20,782 nt of DNA from a virus: IMG/VR virus record IMGVR_UViG_3300032117_000184, positions 1 to 20,782 of that record. One strand, 5' to 3'. The notes under the pieces were generated by a model. The model saw only the letters and a program-made list of their open reading frames with translations. It did not search any database and was not told the DNA's origin. Shown here piece after piece: positions 1 to 8,836 of this stretch. The translations under genes and the position numbers were made by a program. How positions within the stretch are numbered: position 1 is the stretch's first letter; every line of letters starts with the position of its first letter.

Positions 1-1686
1 AAAATATAATGATGCATCATATAATGAAGAAATTGTCAAATTCTTTACATTAATATAACCAGTTGAATAATTAACAGAACCAATAGTGGCATTTGCTATT
101 ACTTTAGAACCATCTGGTCCATAATAAAATAAACGAATATTTCCAATACCATCATCGTCTAGATAGTATATGTTTGTGCTTCCTGGAATATAAAATCCAC
201 TACTTAGAATTACATTGTCAGGAGTTCCAGTTTCTCGAATTGGATTAATTAAATTAATAGTATATTCTGCAGATGTATTATATTGTGGGTTAGCGATTGC
301 TCTTTGAAGAACTAGAGTCGTAATATTATTTTCAATTGCTGGATCAGCAGCATCAATTAATTTACTTAATTTAGAGAATCTAAACACACCATCAAAATTT
401 TGTAGATCTGAATTATTATAATCATTAACAACATTTGTAATTATTGTCGCTAAATCGGATGGAGATTTATTTGTAATTTGATTGTTATAATATGCAGTAA
501 TAGTAAGTTCAATATTAATTGCGTCTGGGTCAACTATATTTGTAATTACAGAAACAATACCACGTGGCTTAATAACATTGGTAATGATATCCATTTTCTG
601 TAGAGCAGTTAAAGCAGAAACATTATATGGTTTAATACAAACATAAACTTGACCATAGACTGGAGGAATGTTATCTTCACCACCCCAAACAGAAACTGAT
701 TGCGCCTCAGGTACGTTTGCGTAGATTATTGCTTTATAATCATCAGTAGTAACTGCACGATTTTGTGATGAATAGAATTTTGGAGCATTAAAACGAATAC
801 TATCAATTGTTTCCGATACAGAACCACCAATCGCAGGAGATAATGTAGTAACGGCAACTGTTGCTCCACTTAATAATGATCCACCATTAAAAGAGAAAAT
901 AGAAGCACCATTCGCTGCATCTAAACTTGATACAAAATAATTTACATAAACCAAGTTACCTGGAACTAAAGCAACACCCAAGTTACCATCACCAAAATCA
1001 ATTTGATATAGTCCATCATCCATTTCTTTAACCCAATAAACTGTGGATGTTGGACCAACATTAACTAATGTATCTGCTGGTTTAAAGTAAGTGTAGATTG
1101 AAGAACTTGGGTTGTCTTGAACAGTTATATTCAATGTGTTTAAATCAGCATTCGCATTTGGAATTGTTATAATAGTACCTGTATTATATGTATAGGTATT
1201 TGTTATTGGAATACCTTCAGTAAGTGTTACATTTGGAAATACAAATGTAAGACCAGAAGAAGAAGCAGTAACTGCTTGCTTATTAAAGAACGTATATGTT
1301 GTTCCATTTACATTAGTTGTAAAAGAACTAAATGCTGGTAAAGTTAATGCTGCTGGCAAATTCGTTCCAGTCGGAGCAGTAACTGTAATTGTAACTTGAG
1401 CAGTTGCCGATGTTGCTGAGCGAGGACGATAACCAAGCATCTTTGCCAAAGAAACAACACTATTACGTTTTCTTGCTGAGTCAAGAAACATTTCATTTAC
1501 TGCAAGATTATTATAAAGAGCATTATAATGTGTGTTATATGCCAATACATCAAGTAGAACTGATAATGCAGACCCTTCAAAATTATAATCTTGAAACTGG
1601 GTTTGACCCTGTAAATATGTAATTAAATTTGCTTTGATATTATCAAAGTCTAAATCTGTTGTTGAGATTTTTTGATTATTAGACAT
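1..1686 (-). CDS. gp6: Baseplate wedge protein gp6, partial (C-terminus beyond left edge)
   Basis: My translation of the minus strand from the ATG at 1686 stays open to base 1, giving about 562 residues, so the C-terminus lies outside the window. The N-terminal part (DLDFDNIKANLITYLQGQ, then a region rich in SVLLDVLAYNTHYNA and MLGYRPRS) is the pattern I recognise from gp6 of T4-like marine phages. The middle has the threonine- and glycine-rich beta structure of baseplate J-like proteins, including the stretch WGGEDNIPPVYGQV. T4 gp6 is about 660 residues, so roughly the last sixth is missing. In T4, gp6 dimers form the wedge ring that clamps the baseplate hub. The start overlaps the stop of the gp25 gene (TAATG), which indicates translational coupling and cotranscription with the baseplate genes upstream. 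Confidence 0.9.
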   Translation of the reverse strand, partial: MSNNQKISTTDLDFDNIKANLITYLQGQTQFQDYNFEGSALSVLLDVLAYNTHYNALYNNLAVNEMFLDSARKRNSVVSLAKMLGYRPRSATSATAQVTITVTAPTGTNLPAALTLPAFSSFTTNVNGTTYTFFNKQAVTASSSGLTFVFPNVTLTEGIPITNTYTYNTGTIITIPNANADLNTLNITVQDNPSSSIYTYFKPADTLVNVGPTSTVYWVKEMDDGLYQIDFGDGNLGVALVPGNLVYVNYFVSSLDAANGASIFSFNGGSLLSGATVAVTTLSPAIGGSVSETIDSIRFNAPKFYSSQNRAVTTDDYKAIIYANVPEAQSVSVWGGEDNIPPVYGQVYVCIKPYNVSALTALQKMDIITNVIKPRGIVSVITNIVDPDAINIELTITAYYNNQITNKSPSDLATIITNVVNDYNNSDLQNFDGVFRFSKLSKLIDAADPAIENNITTLVLQRAIANPQYNTSAEYTINLINPIRETGTPDNVILSSGFYIPGSTNIYYLDDDGIGNIRLFYYGPDGSKVIANATIGSVNYSTGYINVKNLTISSLYDASLYF

Positions 1687-2078
1687 TATCGAGATCTTTG
1701 TAATGTTAGGTCTAGAGTTTGAGGTTCAGTACTATTTAAAATAGTATATTCAATAGCAACAAAAAGAGAATACCCATCATCGGATAAATTGACAATTACA
1801 TCAGTCAAATTTACACGAGGCTCATAGTTATTAATTGTATTAACAATTGCTTGCTTTACCATCGCTCCGATCATTGGAGAAGCTGGTTCAAATAATAAAC
1901 GCTTAATTGGGCTGCCGATTTCGCTATGAAATGGTCTCTCATAGAAAGATGTAAGGATTAGATTCTGAATAGCAGCTTTTACCGCATAATCGTCTAAACG
2001 AAGTGCGATATCTCCAGTCACAGGATTGGGTATAAAATTAAAGTCTATATCAGAAAATGTTCTTGTATTTATTGGCAT
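1686..2078 (-). CDS. gp25: Baseplate wedge subunit gp25
   Basis: The 130-residue product matches the length of T4 gp25 (132). It shows the gp25/GPW features: an N-terminal FSDIDFNFIPNPVTGDIAL segment, SFYERPFHSEIGS, and a central NNYEPRV motif, where the Glu-Pro-Arg is the family hallmark. The family builds the inner baseplate wedge and contacts the first sheath ring; contractile injection systems share it. The gene sits between the PAAR tip gene and gp6, as in other T4-like phages. No Shine-Dalgarno sequence precedes the ATG. Instead a late-promoter-like CCTAAATA lies 5 nt upstream, directly after the stop of the PAAR gene. The C-terminal TLQRSR resembles the end of T4 gp25. Confidence 0.93.
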   Translation of the reverse strand: MPINTRTFSDIDFNFIPNPVTGDIALRLDDYAVKAAIQNLILTSFYERPFHSEIGSPIKRLLFEPASPMIGAMVKQAIVNTINNYEPRVNLTDVIVNLSDDGYSLFVAIEYTILNSTEPQTLDLTLQRSR

Positions 2079-2094
2079 ATTCTTATTTAGGTTA
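2079..2094 (-). promoter_or_regulatory. Late-promoter-like CCTAAATA before gp25
   Basis: Minus-strand sequence TAACCTAAATAAGAAT precedes the gp25 ATG; the first TAA is the stop of the PAAR gene. CTAAATA (2090 to 2084) resembles the T4 late -10 element TATAAATA. The same 12-mer TAACCTAAATAA occurs before the gene at 8854. With T4 geometry (element at -13 to -6), transcription would start on the A of the gp25 ATG. Promoter function is inferred. Confidence 0.45.
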
Positions 2095-2391
2095 TTCTAT
2101 GGTAAGTTTTGCAGAACCTGGACCAACTTTATCTCCATCTGCTATTGGATCATTTGTTCTTGCGACTGCTATACCTTCAAAATATGTTTTCGATGCGCCA
2201 GATGTTATTTCTCTCTGGGCATCTTGATGTATACCACCACCAAATGGAGTATGAGATTCATATTCATCCCCAACCAATCCTATTAATAAACCATCAACAT
2301 AGGATTTGGTGGCTTGGTTTTTATGTGTTAGTGGTGTAGATGGACCATCTAATCCTTGAGACATATCACCTTTTCTAGCTACATTTCCCAT
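2092..2391 (-). CDS. PAAR-repeat spike tip protein (T4 gp5.4-like)
   Basis: This is a 99-residue PAAR-type protein. It has the short glycine-, histidine- and serine-rich repeats of the family: GDMSQGLDG, THKNQATKSYVDG, GDEYESHTPFGGGIHQ, and ARTNDPIADGDKVGPGSAKL. PAAR proteins form a sharp metal-binding cone on the beta-helical needle of contractile tails; T4 gp5.4 plays this role on gp5. It lies immediately downstream of the gp5-like spike gene, and its ATG overlaps that gene's last base, so the two are probably made together. In T4 the tip sits on the C-terminal end of the gp5 needle; here that end carries an extra enzymatic domain, so the exact attachment is unclear. Confidence 0.85.
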   Translation of the reverse strand: MGNVARKGDMSQGLDGPSTPLTHKNQATKSYVDGLLIGLVGDEYESHTPFGGGIHQDAQREITSGASKTYFEGIAVARTNDPIADGDKVGPGSAKLTIE

Positions 2392-5300
2392 TATACCTTC
2401 TGCGGAGGAGCAGCACCATCAGTAAGTAAAACAAACCCATTTGGAATACCAGCAGAATTTCTTTGATAAACTTTATCGTTAGACATTGTAAAAGCCCATT
2501 TTAGATTACCTTTTTGTTTATATGACAAATGCATCCAAACTTGATCTTTGTATCTATACTCTAATATAACTTGATTATAAGGAACTAATGCTTCAATATT
2601 TTGAATCATATTATAAGTTGCATTATATCTGTCTGGTAAAAGTAATGCAACATCTGCTGCTTGTCCTTTACAGTGATCAGAGAATGGAGACTCTTGAGGT
2701 ACAACACCCTTTAAACGATAACCAGATGTAATTGTCCATTGTTTTCCATATCCACCAATTCCACCTGGAAGGACAGATAATGCTGGCTCCAAAACATTTT
2801 GGCAAAGAATAGCAAGGTTCGAAACGATTTCTTGAGTAGTATAAACTCTTAATGGACCACCTTTAACATCCTGTAATTCTTGATCTACTAATTTGTGTTT
2901 TCCTTGAATTCCACCATAAATTAACATCCCAAGAGTAAAATTCGGAGATAATCTAAAATCGTTTGTAAAATTAGTAGTACTTTGTATCTTTGATGTATCA
3001 ACAGCAACAATATTATTTGAACCGCCAGTCGTAGGTGTGTTCGCAGAAGTATCTACAGATGGAGTTGGTGGATTTGGAACACCATTAGTTTGCGCTTGGT
3101 TGTTTGCGAATGCTCTTCCCTGTGGTGTATCATAATCTTGTGGGGTTTCAGCTGCGGCATAATTTTCAACAACACGATCTGGTGGAGATAACTCAGGAAC
3201 ATCTGGATATAATGGCGCACCAGCAGTTGGTGCTGGTAAATCAATAGATTCAACAGCGTTTGCTCCATTACCAAACTGACCAGTTGAGTAATCTGCGTAT
3301 AGTGTGCCACCAGCAAGAATATTCATATCCTCGCCAGAATTGATATTAACTCCAGATCCAGCCAACTGATTAATATTGGCAGCTTCAAGAGTAAAGTCTC
3401 CACCAGCTTTAATTTGAACTGTACCACCAACAGCTAAAGTAAAATCATTGGCAACACCAGCTGATAGATTATTACCAACTTGTAAAGTTGCATCACCCTC
3501 TACTTGAATATTCGCATCAGACTGTGCGTATATGTTTACGTTACCAGCAACAGTTAAATTACAGTCGCCTTGTACGTGAACATAATTATTTCTAAGCATA
3601 ATGGTGTATGTTTCACCATTAATGAATGTAGTTTTTGATCCATTTGGGTCAATTTCTTCATATGTTCCAGCACGATGGTAAGTATGAATACGTTCTTGGC
3701 CAGGAGTATCATCAAATTCTTGAATGTGACCAGATTCTGTTTCCATAACTTTATTATATGGATACTGAGCACCAAAAGCAGAAAGTGGTTGACTCCAAGT
3801 TCCATTACCCATTGGCAAAGGAATTCCTTGATCTCTAGTGCTATCTTTTAATTCAACAACAGTACCTTTAATAATACCACGAGCAAGACGATTAGTGTCT
3901 GGTTCATTTACGTAATCAGGAAGGGGATACTTATTATTTGGATCTCTAAAGCCAGTATTATCAGTTCCACGTTTAATACTTTCTTGTGATGGACCAGGAA
4001 CTACTGGGGCATTATCTGGTGGTGGAGTAGGAGCATCAGTACCTGCTGATTTTTGCACAGAACCAGTAACAGCCCCACCATAAAAGTATTCATAATAAGA
4101 TTGTTTTTTCGCAGCAATATCTGGAGAATTAACACCAACTGCTTTTTTCGCAGCAAAGAAATATCCAGGATTATCTGTTGGGCTTACACCTTTTGGTACA
4201 CGATCTTTAATATAAAGAGCAGCGACCATTGCTGACACATTTAAATCATCATTGAGAGAATCAGGATTATTTAAAATGTCAATATTTAATCCAGCAGCCT
4301 TTGCTAGATCATTATATCGTTTGTAGTTACCACGACCAGTAAGTTGAATATATCCACGACCATAATATTTACCACCATCTTCATCAGTTAAATTACCAAG
4401 GAAACCTTTACCACGTCTTGTTGGTCCATAGATAACGCTGAAAAATTGTTCTCTTGTTAATCCCTTTTTTTGCGCATCAGAATATTGTTGTGCATCGGCA
4501 TCTGACAAGAAAGAGAAAATTTGTTTTATTCTAGAAACTGAATAATTATATGATTCTAACTGAGGAATCCAAGTTGTTTCTCCACCAGCGATACCAAGTA
4601 AAGCACATTTCTGTTCTTTAGTTGTTAAACCAACAGCATCGCAAGCAGCAATAAGTGCTTTAATACCCGCAGATGCTTTTGATTGATTTGTCGTAGATTT
4701 TGGTGGAGGAACAGTTGGTATTGAATCATTGACAGCACTAGAAGCAGGAGTCGCAGGAGTAGTTGGTGATGCAGCAGGAGGAGTAGTTGTAACAGGTTGT
4801 CCGTTACCAGATGTTATTGGATTACCAGAACTATCTGTTACTACATTCGATGCTTTACTTTGATTAACAGCATCCAGATTAGTTGGTGCTGGTTTGAATG
4901 TAATAATGTTTTCGCCATACCCAGTAACTGCTTCGCTAATTGTAATTTTAGTTCCACTATCAACACTAACAATTGTACAATTACTTGATAATCCATATCC
5001 AACAACAAACATATTTGCTGTAAGACCAGTAGTCAAATCTGTTCTTCCAGTTGGATCAGTGAATGTTAATTGTTTACCATCAGTTGGACCAACAATAGTT
5101 GTTAATTGGATATCGGAAAGTTTAGCAGATGGGTTTACTGCAGTCTCACTATCATCATTTGATATAGCAGTAGGAGTTTGTGGAATACCACCAACAGTAC
5201 CAAGAATAACTGGTTGTTGCATATCGTGGTCAAGGAACATTACAATAACTGTTGTTCCTTCAACTGGACCAACAGGAGTATATCCAATACCATTCATAGC

Positions 5301-5453
5301 AGCAGAACCAATTGGTTGTACTGGTGTTGACCATGGTAAATCGTTTGTTGGTAACTGAGTCTTATCGTGAGTATGTAGTCCTACGATACGAACTTGGCAA
5401 CGACCAAGTTGTAATGGATCAGCTCTATTCTCAACTATTCCTGTATAAAACAT
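2391..5453 (-). CDS. gp5: Baseplate spike gp5 with GH19 and M15 wall-degrading domains
   Basis: The 1020-residue product is nearly twice T4 gp5 (575). Domains in order: a gp5/VgrG OB fold (about 1-95, GIVENRADPLQLGRCQVRIVG); a small beta domain (110-190); a Pro/Thr linker; a GH19 chitinase/lysozyme-like domain (about 260-460); the gp5 neck and triple-stranded beta-helix (about 525-730, with repeats such as VHVQGDCNLTVAGNVNIYA); a second Pro/Thr linker; and a C-terminal peptidase M15-like domain (about 815-985). GH19 acid candidates are Glu292 (GGETTW) and Glu300 (ESYNYS). M15 zinc ligands would be His927 and Asp934 (SDHCKGQAAD) and His975 (WMHLSY). The GH19 domain occupies the position of the T4 lysozyme domain. 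The likely role is local peptidoglycan digestion during tail penetration. The ATG overlaps the stop region of the hub gene. Confidence 0.9.
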   Translation of the reverse strand: MFYTGIVENRADPLQLGRCQVRIVGLHTHDKTQLPTNDLPWSTPVQPIGSAAMNGIGYTPVGPVEGTTVIVMFLDHDMQQPVILGTVGGIPQTPTAISNDDSETAVNPSAKLSDIQLTTIVGPTDGKQLTFTDPTGRTDLTTGLTANMFVVGYGLSSNCTIVSVDSGTKITISEAVTGYGENIITFKPAPTNLDAVNQSKASNVVTDSSGNPITSGNGQPVTTTPPAASPTTPATPASSAVNDSIPTVPPPKSTTNQSKASAGIKALIAACDAVGLTTKEQKCALLGIAGGETTWIPQLESYNYSVSRIKQIFSFLSDADAQQYSDAQKKGLTREQFFSVIYGPTRRGKGFLGNLTDEDGGKYYGRGYIQLTGRGNYKRYNDLAKAAGLNIDILNNPDSLNDDLNVSAMVAALYIKDRVPKGVSPTDNPGYFFAAKKAVGVNSPDIAAKKQSYYEYFYGGAVTGSVQKSAGTDAPTPPPDNAPVVPGPSQESIKRGTDNTGFRDPNNKYPLPDYVNEPDTNRLARGIIKGTVVELKDSTRDQGIPLPMGNGTWSQPLSAFGAQYPYNKVMETESGHIQEFDDTPGQERIHTYHRAGTYEEIDPNGSKTTFINGETYTIMLRNNYVHVQGDCNLTVAGNVNIYAQSDANIQVEGDATLQVGNNLSAGVANDFTLAVGGTVQIKAGGDFTLEAANINQLAGSGVNINSGEDMNILAGGTLYADYSTGQFGNGANAVESIDLPAPTAGAPLYPDVPELSPPDRVVENYAAAETPQDYDTPQGRAFANNQAQTNGVPNPPTPSVDTSANTPTTGGSNNIVAVDTSKIQSTTNFTNDFRLSPNFTLGMLIYGGIQGKHKLVDQELQDVKGGPLRVYTTQEIVSNLAILCQNVLEPALSVLPGGIGGYGKQWTITSGYRLKGVVPQESPFSDHCKGQAADVALLLPDRYNATYNMIQNIEALVPYNQVILEYRYKDQVWMHLSYKQKGNLKWAFTMSNDKVYQRNSAGIPNGFVLLTDGAAPPQKV

Positions 5454-6742
5454 TATTTTTTAGTCCCATCAATACTCTTTAATAGAGTGTCTTTTATTAG
5501 TTCCATATTACATTCGTGTCGATCACGAGTAATGTAATGATTAATAGCTGAAGCAATATAATTACCAGAAAACATATTATCAATAGTATCATCATCATTA
5601 TCAGTTTTAGATGTTGGATCTACTTTATATAATGTAATTTTCATTTTTTGACCAACTGTATAATCACATCTTCCTGGAACAACAAGTTCTATTTTATTTG
5701 CTTCTGCAGCTTTCAATAAAGACAATCTTTGTTGTTCATTTTTATAATTTGTAGCATCACCAAAACCACTAAAATTTGCATTATCTCTTGGATAATTTAT
5801 AAGCAAAGAATTTGTTTTAAAAACAGAGTTTTGGCTGGCAATGTTATATTTGTTAAGATGGTTTTGTTTATCAAAATTATCAAACATTGTGAAATTCTTA
5901 ACATTATATTGTTTCTTTGTTAAATCAAAAGAAACAATCTTTGAGGAAAACAATCCACTTCTAAGTCTATCCATGTAATCAAAACCAGTAGGAATGCTTA
6001 TGTGATCTATTCTTTTATAATCTTCTTGTGGGTTTTTAGCATCACCACCCATTGGTGTTGAATCCCTAGTATATTTGTCATATATAAATTCAGCATATAC
6101 ATCATTATTATAAAGAGTATCTAAACTGGCAAAATAAAAACCATCTCTATTCTCAAAGAAAACATAACTTGGAGATCCATTTTTATTTACTGCCATATTA
6201 GTAGCATAATGTATTGCTTTTGCTGGAGACCAAAAGTTAGAAATAAATTTAATATCTTTTGCAGTCTGCTCAACCTGAACTCGTTTATTAGTTTCTAGAC
6301 CATTAAAAATATCAGTGGCCAAATACTTAACAATATCCGATGGTGCACCAGTAAATACTTTACTTACTTTTTTATTTAAATCAACAACAGCTTCCATTGA
6401 GATAAAATGTAATTGGTAAACTACATTTCGATCTCCAACCAATTCTCTATCTGTCAATTTGTAAATATAAAACTTTCCAGAAATATTACCAACCTTTAAA
6501 GATGGTGTTGATATTTGAAGTTCTAATGTTTCTTCACCAGCAAATGGAAACAGATTGACTAAATCAAAAGATTCTTTTAATATTAATGACCCTGTTATAA
6601 ATGGAGAAAACAAATCTTCATAATATGAGATGGCAATAACTTGAGGGGTTACTTCTTGAGATACGCCTGATCTAGTGGTAATTAATACCTTCTCAATATT
6701 TACATCGCCAGCTTGGCGAAGAACTGAATCAGAATCTTGCAT
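5453..6742 (-). CDS. gp27: Baseplate central hub protein, gp27-like
   Basis: The 429-residue protein is encoded directly before the spike gene and overlaps it by one base. T4 gp27 is 391 residues and forms a trimeric ring joining the tail tube to the gp5 spike. Visible support: an N-terminal tube-like beta domain (VTPQVIAISYYEDLFSPF, then GSLILKESFDLVNLFPFAG), a central region with FISNFWSPAKAIHYATNMA typical of hub proteins, and a late beta segment PGRCDYTVGQKMKITLYKVD. The identification rests on this general pattern plus position between gp53 and gp5; sequence similarity to T4 gp27 itself would be weak. It could be called simply a hub or gpD-like protein. The start codon lies next to the stop of the gp53 gene. 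Confidence 0.72.
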   Translation of the reverse strand: MQDSDSVLRQAGDVNIEKVLITTRSGVSQEVTPQVIAISYYEDLFSPFITGSLILKESFDLVNLFPFAGEETLELQISTPSLKVGNISGKFYIYKLTDRELVGDRNVVYQLHFISMEAVVDLNKKVSKVFTGAPSDIVKYLATDIFNGLETNKRVQVEQTAKDIKFISNFWSPAKAIHYATNMAVNKNGSPSYVFFENRDGFYFASLDTLYNNDVYAEFIYDKYTRDSTPMGGDAKNPQEDYKRIDHISIPTGFDYMDRLRSGLFSSKIVSFDLTKKQYNVKNFTMFDNFDKQNHLNKYNIASQNSVFKTNSLLINYPRDNANFSGFGDATNYKNEQQRLSLLKAAEANKIELVVPGRCDYTVGQKMKITLYKVDPTSKTDNDDDTIDNMFSGNYIASAINHYITRDRHECNMELIKDTLLKSIDGTKK

Positions 6743-7236
6743 TACAATTGATCTTTATAATTTTTAAGAACTGCACCAATTAACTCAGGAGAAACAATTT
6801 TAATTCTACGTTTTGTTTCATTTAACGCTTCTTCATATTCTCTATTAGAAACCGATGTTGCTCCTGATATAGTTTGATCAACAATATATTGACCAGTTGA
6901 ATCTACCCAGTGATGAATGGCATCAGCATTTGCTCCATACTTATCAGAAATATATTGTTCAAGCGCAAGATAATTCATTGGAAAATCTGCTCTGTAATCA
7001 TACATATCATTGGCAAGCATTATAATCCAATGATAATCTGGCGTACCATAAATTTTATCTGATATTATTTCAGGAGTCTCACCATCAACAATATCATAGT
7101 AATCATATACTGTAATATTAGAAAGTATATCTTTTCTAAACTTAATATTTCTAGTAATATCAGTCATTATAAATGCTTCAGTACTGTTACCTATTTGGTA
7201 ATCATAAAGCATTTTTGGAAAATTTTCAAAATACAT
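6742..7236 (-). CDS. gp53: Baseplate wedge protein gp53
   Basis: The 164-residue product fits the gp53 family (T4 gp53 is 196). The N-terminal MYFENFPKMLYDYQI is the usual family opening. A LysM-like segment follows (about 42-100: YDYYDIVDGETPEIISDKIY, then GTPDYHWIIMLAND), in which the tyrosine- and tryptophan-rich stretch is characteristic. The protein ties adjacent wedges together around the hub in T4. The gene overlaps its neighbours by single bases on both sides, which places it in one tightly coupled baseplate operon with the gp48-like and hub genes. No unusual feature was seen. Confidence 0.88.
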   Translation of the reverse strand: MYFENFPKMLYDYQIGNSTEAFIMTDITRNIKFRKDILSNITVYDYYDIVDGETPEIISDKIYGTPDYHWIIMLANDMYDYRADFPMNYLALEQYISDKYGANADAIHHWVDSTGQYIVDQTISGATSVSNREYEEALNETKRRIKIVSPELIGAVLKNYKDQL

Positions 7237-8357
7237 TATAGACCATCCTTAACTTTATCTTTGGTCAATAGAGCCAATTCACGGAACTGTAGTTGAATAT
7301 CAATTTGAGTCGGCATGCCATCAGGGAATGTTGTGAACATTCCATTTGGAGTATAATTTACATGCATATTAGTTAACACAGCAGAAGTGTGGCGATGTAA
7401 ATTTAAATTTTCTTGTCCACCATTATAATAAAAAATATCAAATTCTGAGGGATAAATGTACAAGAAATTATTAGCATCTTTAAATTCAGGATGCATGTGA
7501 TATTTAAATTGTTGAATAATATTCAACACGTGTTTTGCTTCTGTTGAATTTGTAGGGAAAAATTTATAATTGAAACTAAATGTTCTAAAATCAACACCCT
7601 TAAAAACCTGCTCTTTCTTTGGATTCGCAGCAAGACCCAACGCAGCAGAATTGGCACCAGCATTTGGACCTTTAGATAAAGCAAGGTTTGCTAAAATAGC
7701 AGCACCAACTCCAGTTGCGTCTGAACTTTTGCTTTTTGAATTTAATGCTTTTGCTATCTCTCCTCCACCTGCAGCAGCCATGGCCAAAGTAGCAGTGTCT
7801 TCCTCAGACCACTGAACACCATATGTTATAGATAAATCATTTGGTATATGTAAGGCAATCGCAGTTTTTAAACGCTTATTTGCTCTTGTGGTTTTAATAG
7901 AGTCGCTACTTAAAATTTTTCCAACTGCAGCTCCAGTTACAGCTCCAGCTGCAGCTCCCTTTGCTGCGCCCTTAACATTACCTGTTAATAAACCACCACC
8001 AACAGCACCTTCTACAGCTCCAGCAGTTGCATTGGCTGAAGTTAAGTTATTACCAATATTTTGACCGACTAAATCGCCTTGATCTCTTGGTGTTAAATTC
8101 TCAACAGCAACACTTGGATCATTGGCATACAATTTACCATCTTGGGAAACATTTATATAAAAAATAACATAATTCCCACCATATCGACCATCAGGTGCCA
8201 TTAAGTCTGCTGGATATGACCAATTACCAATATCATATTTACCGCCCTCAAATACCGTTGCATCACCTCGTGGTGTATACGTACTTGGTGGTGGGTTTGG
8301 AGTTGCTGGAGCAGCTGCATCAGCAGCTGGTTCAGGCGTAGTAGTTGTTTCTGCCAT
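7236..8357 (-). CDS. gp48: Baseplate tail tube cap protein, gp48-like
   Basis: The product has 373 residues (T4 gp48: 364). An Ala/Pro-rich leader (1-30) precedes an N-terminal domain (YDIGNWSYPADLMAPDGRYG). The C-terminal half has the tail-tube-related fold seen in gp48/gp54: DFRTFSFNYKFFPTNSTEAK, FKYHMHPEF and YPSEFDIFYYNGG. In T4, gp48 and gp54 cap the hub and start tube polymerisation. A glycine/alanine-rich glycine-zipper segment at about 112-148, and a second Ala/Gly-rich stretch at 190-245, are unusual. This is the first gene of the minus-strand baseplate operon. Its leader contains AGAG shortly before the ATG, and a late-type CATAAATA lies at 8404-8397. The alternative gp54 assignment is less likely because a better gp54 candidate is at 9456. 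Confidence 0.75.
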   Translation of the reverse strand: MAETTTTPEPAADAAAPATPNPPPSTYTPRGDATVFEGGKYDIGNWSYPADLMAPDGRYGGNYVIFYINVSQDGKLYANDPSVAVENLTPRDQGDLVGQNIGNNLTSANATAGAVEGAVGGGLLTGNVKGAAKGAAAGAVTGAAVGKILSSDSIKTTRANKRLKTAIALHIPNDLSITYGVQWSEEDTATLAMAAAGGGEIAKALNSKSKSSDATGVGAAILANLALSKGPNAGANSAALGLAANPKKEQVFKGVDFRTFSFNYKFFPTNSTEAKHVLNIIQQFKYHMHPEFKDANNFLYIYPSEFDIFYYNGGQENLNLHRHTSAVLTNMHVNYTPNGMFTTFPDGMPTQIDIQLQFRELALLTKDKVKDGL

Positions 8358-8363
8358 ATTTTC

Positions 8364-8371
8364 TCTAAATA
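8364..8371 (+). promoter_or_regulatory. Late-promoter-like TCTAAATA for the plus-strand operon
   Basis: TCTAAATA lies in the 44-base gap between the divergent gp48 and gp4 genes. By T4 geometry transcription would start near 8377, leaving a leader of about 25 nt before the gp4 ATG at 8402. It would also exclude the upstream GTG at 8372 as start. The motif is recognised by resemblance only. Confidence 0.45.
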
Positions 8372-8396
8372 GTGTTAATTACTGTTCCTATTACCT

Positions 8397-8404
8397 TATT
8401 TATG
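8397..8404 (-). promoter_or_regulatory. Late-promoter-like CATAAATA for the baseplate operon
   Basis: On the minus strand, CATAAATA overlaps the gp4 start codon and points toward the gp48-like gene. It matches the NATAAATA form of the T4-like late element. The predicted start near 8391 gives a leader of about 34 nt to the ATG at 8357. It faces the plus-strand element at 8364, so the two transcripts would overlap for about 15 nt at their 5' ends. It is inferred from the motif and position. Confidence 0.45.
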
Positions 8405-8836
8405 TTCCATAAAAGATTATATAAACCTTTGCATCCAGAAAAATACGCAGGTAATCCAACAAATATCATAATGAGATCTAGTTGGGAAACTAGATTTGCC
8501 AACTGGTGTGATCAAAACCCAAGTATATTAAAATGGAGTTCAGAGGAAACTGTTATACCATATCTGTGTCCAACAGATAATAAAATTCATCGTTATTTCG
8601 TTGATTTTAACATCCAAGTAGCTCAACGAGGTGGAACAATAAAACGCTATTTGGTTGAAGTAAAACCTGCGAAATATTGTATTCCACCAGAATATCCTGG
8701 AAGACAAACAAAGAAATATATCACAGAATCAATGACGTATATTAAAAATCAAGCCAAATGGAAGGCTGCGACAGAATATTGTAAAGATCGCGGATGGGAA
8801 TTTAAGATTATAACAGAGAAAGAACTTGGGCTCTGA
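8402..8836 (+). CDS. gp4: Head completion protein gp4 (nuclease-like)
   Basis: From the ATG at 8402 the product is 144 residues, close to T4 gp4 (150). It begins MFHKRLYKPLHPEKYAGNPT, the family's N-terminal pattern, and contains the TnsA-like nuclease signature: SSWETRFANWCD, WSSEETVIPY, a catalytic-type Asp in HRYFVDFNI, and a Glu-X-Lys in LVEVKPAKY. In T4, gp4 completes packaged heads before tail joining. A GTG at 8372 would add ten residues, but it sits inside the likely late promoter region and lacks a ribosome site, so I prefer 8402. It is the first gene of the plus-strand block and is followed, 17 bases after its stop, by the gp2-like gene. The same gene 2-gene 4 adjacency occurs in T4. 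Confidence 0.85.
   Translation: MFHKRLYKPLHPEKYAGNPTNIIMRSSWETRFANWCDQNPSILKWSSEETVIPYLCPTDNKIHRYFVDFNIQVAQRGGTIKRYLVEVKPAKYCIPPEYPGRQTKKYITESMTYIKNQAKWKAATEYCKDRGWEFKIITEKELGL

Noticed and set aside
4894-5358. 154-residue plus-strand frame inside the gp5 gene
   Set aside because: Valine/proline-rich antisense shadow of the OB-fold coding region, which is strongly supported on the other strand.
8372-8401. GTG start for gp4 that would add ten residues
   Set aside because: It lies in the expected promoter region with no ribosome site, and the family N-terminus matches the ATG at 8402.
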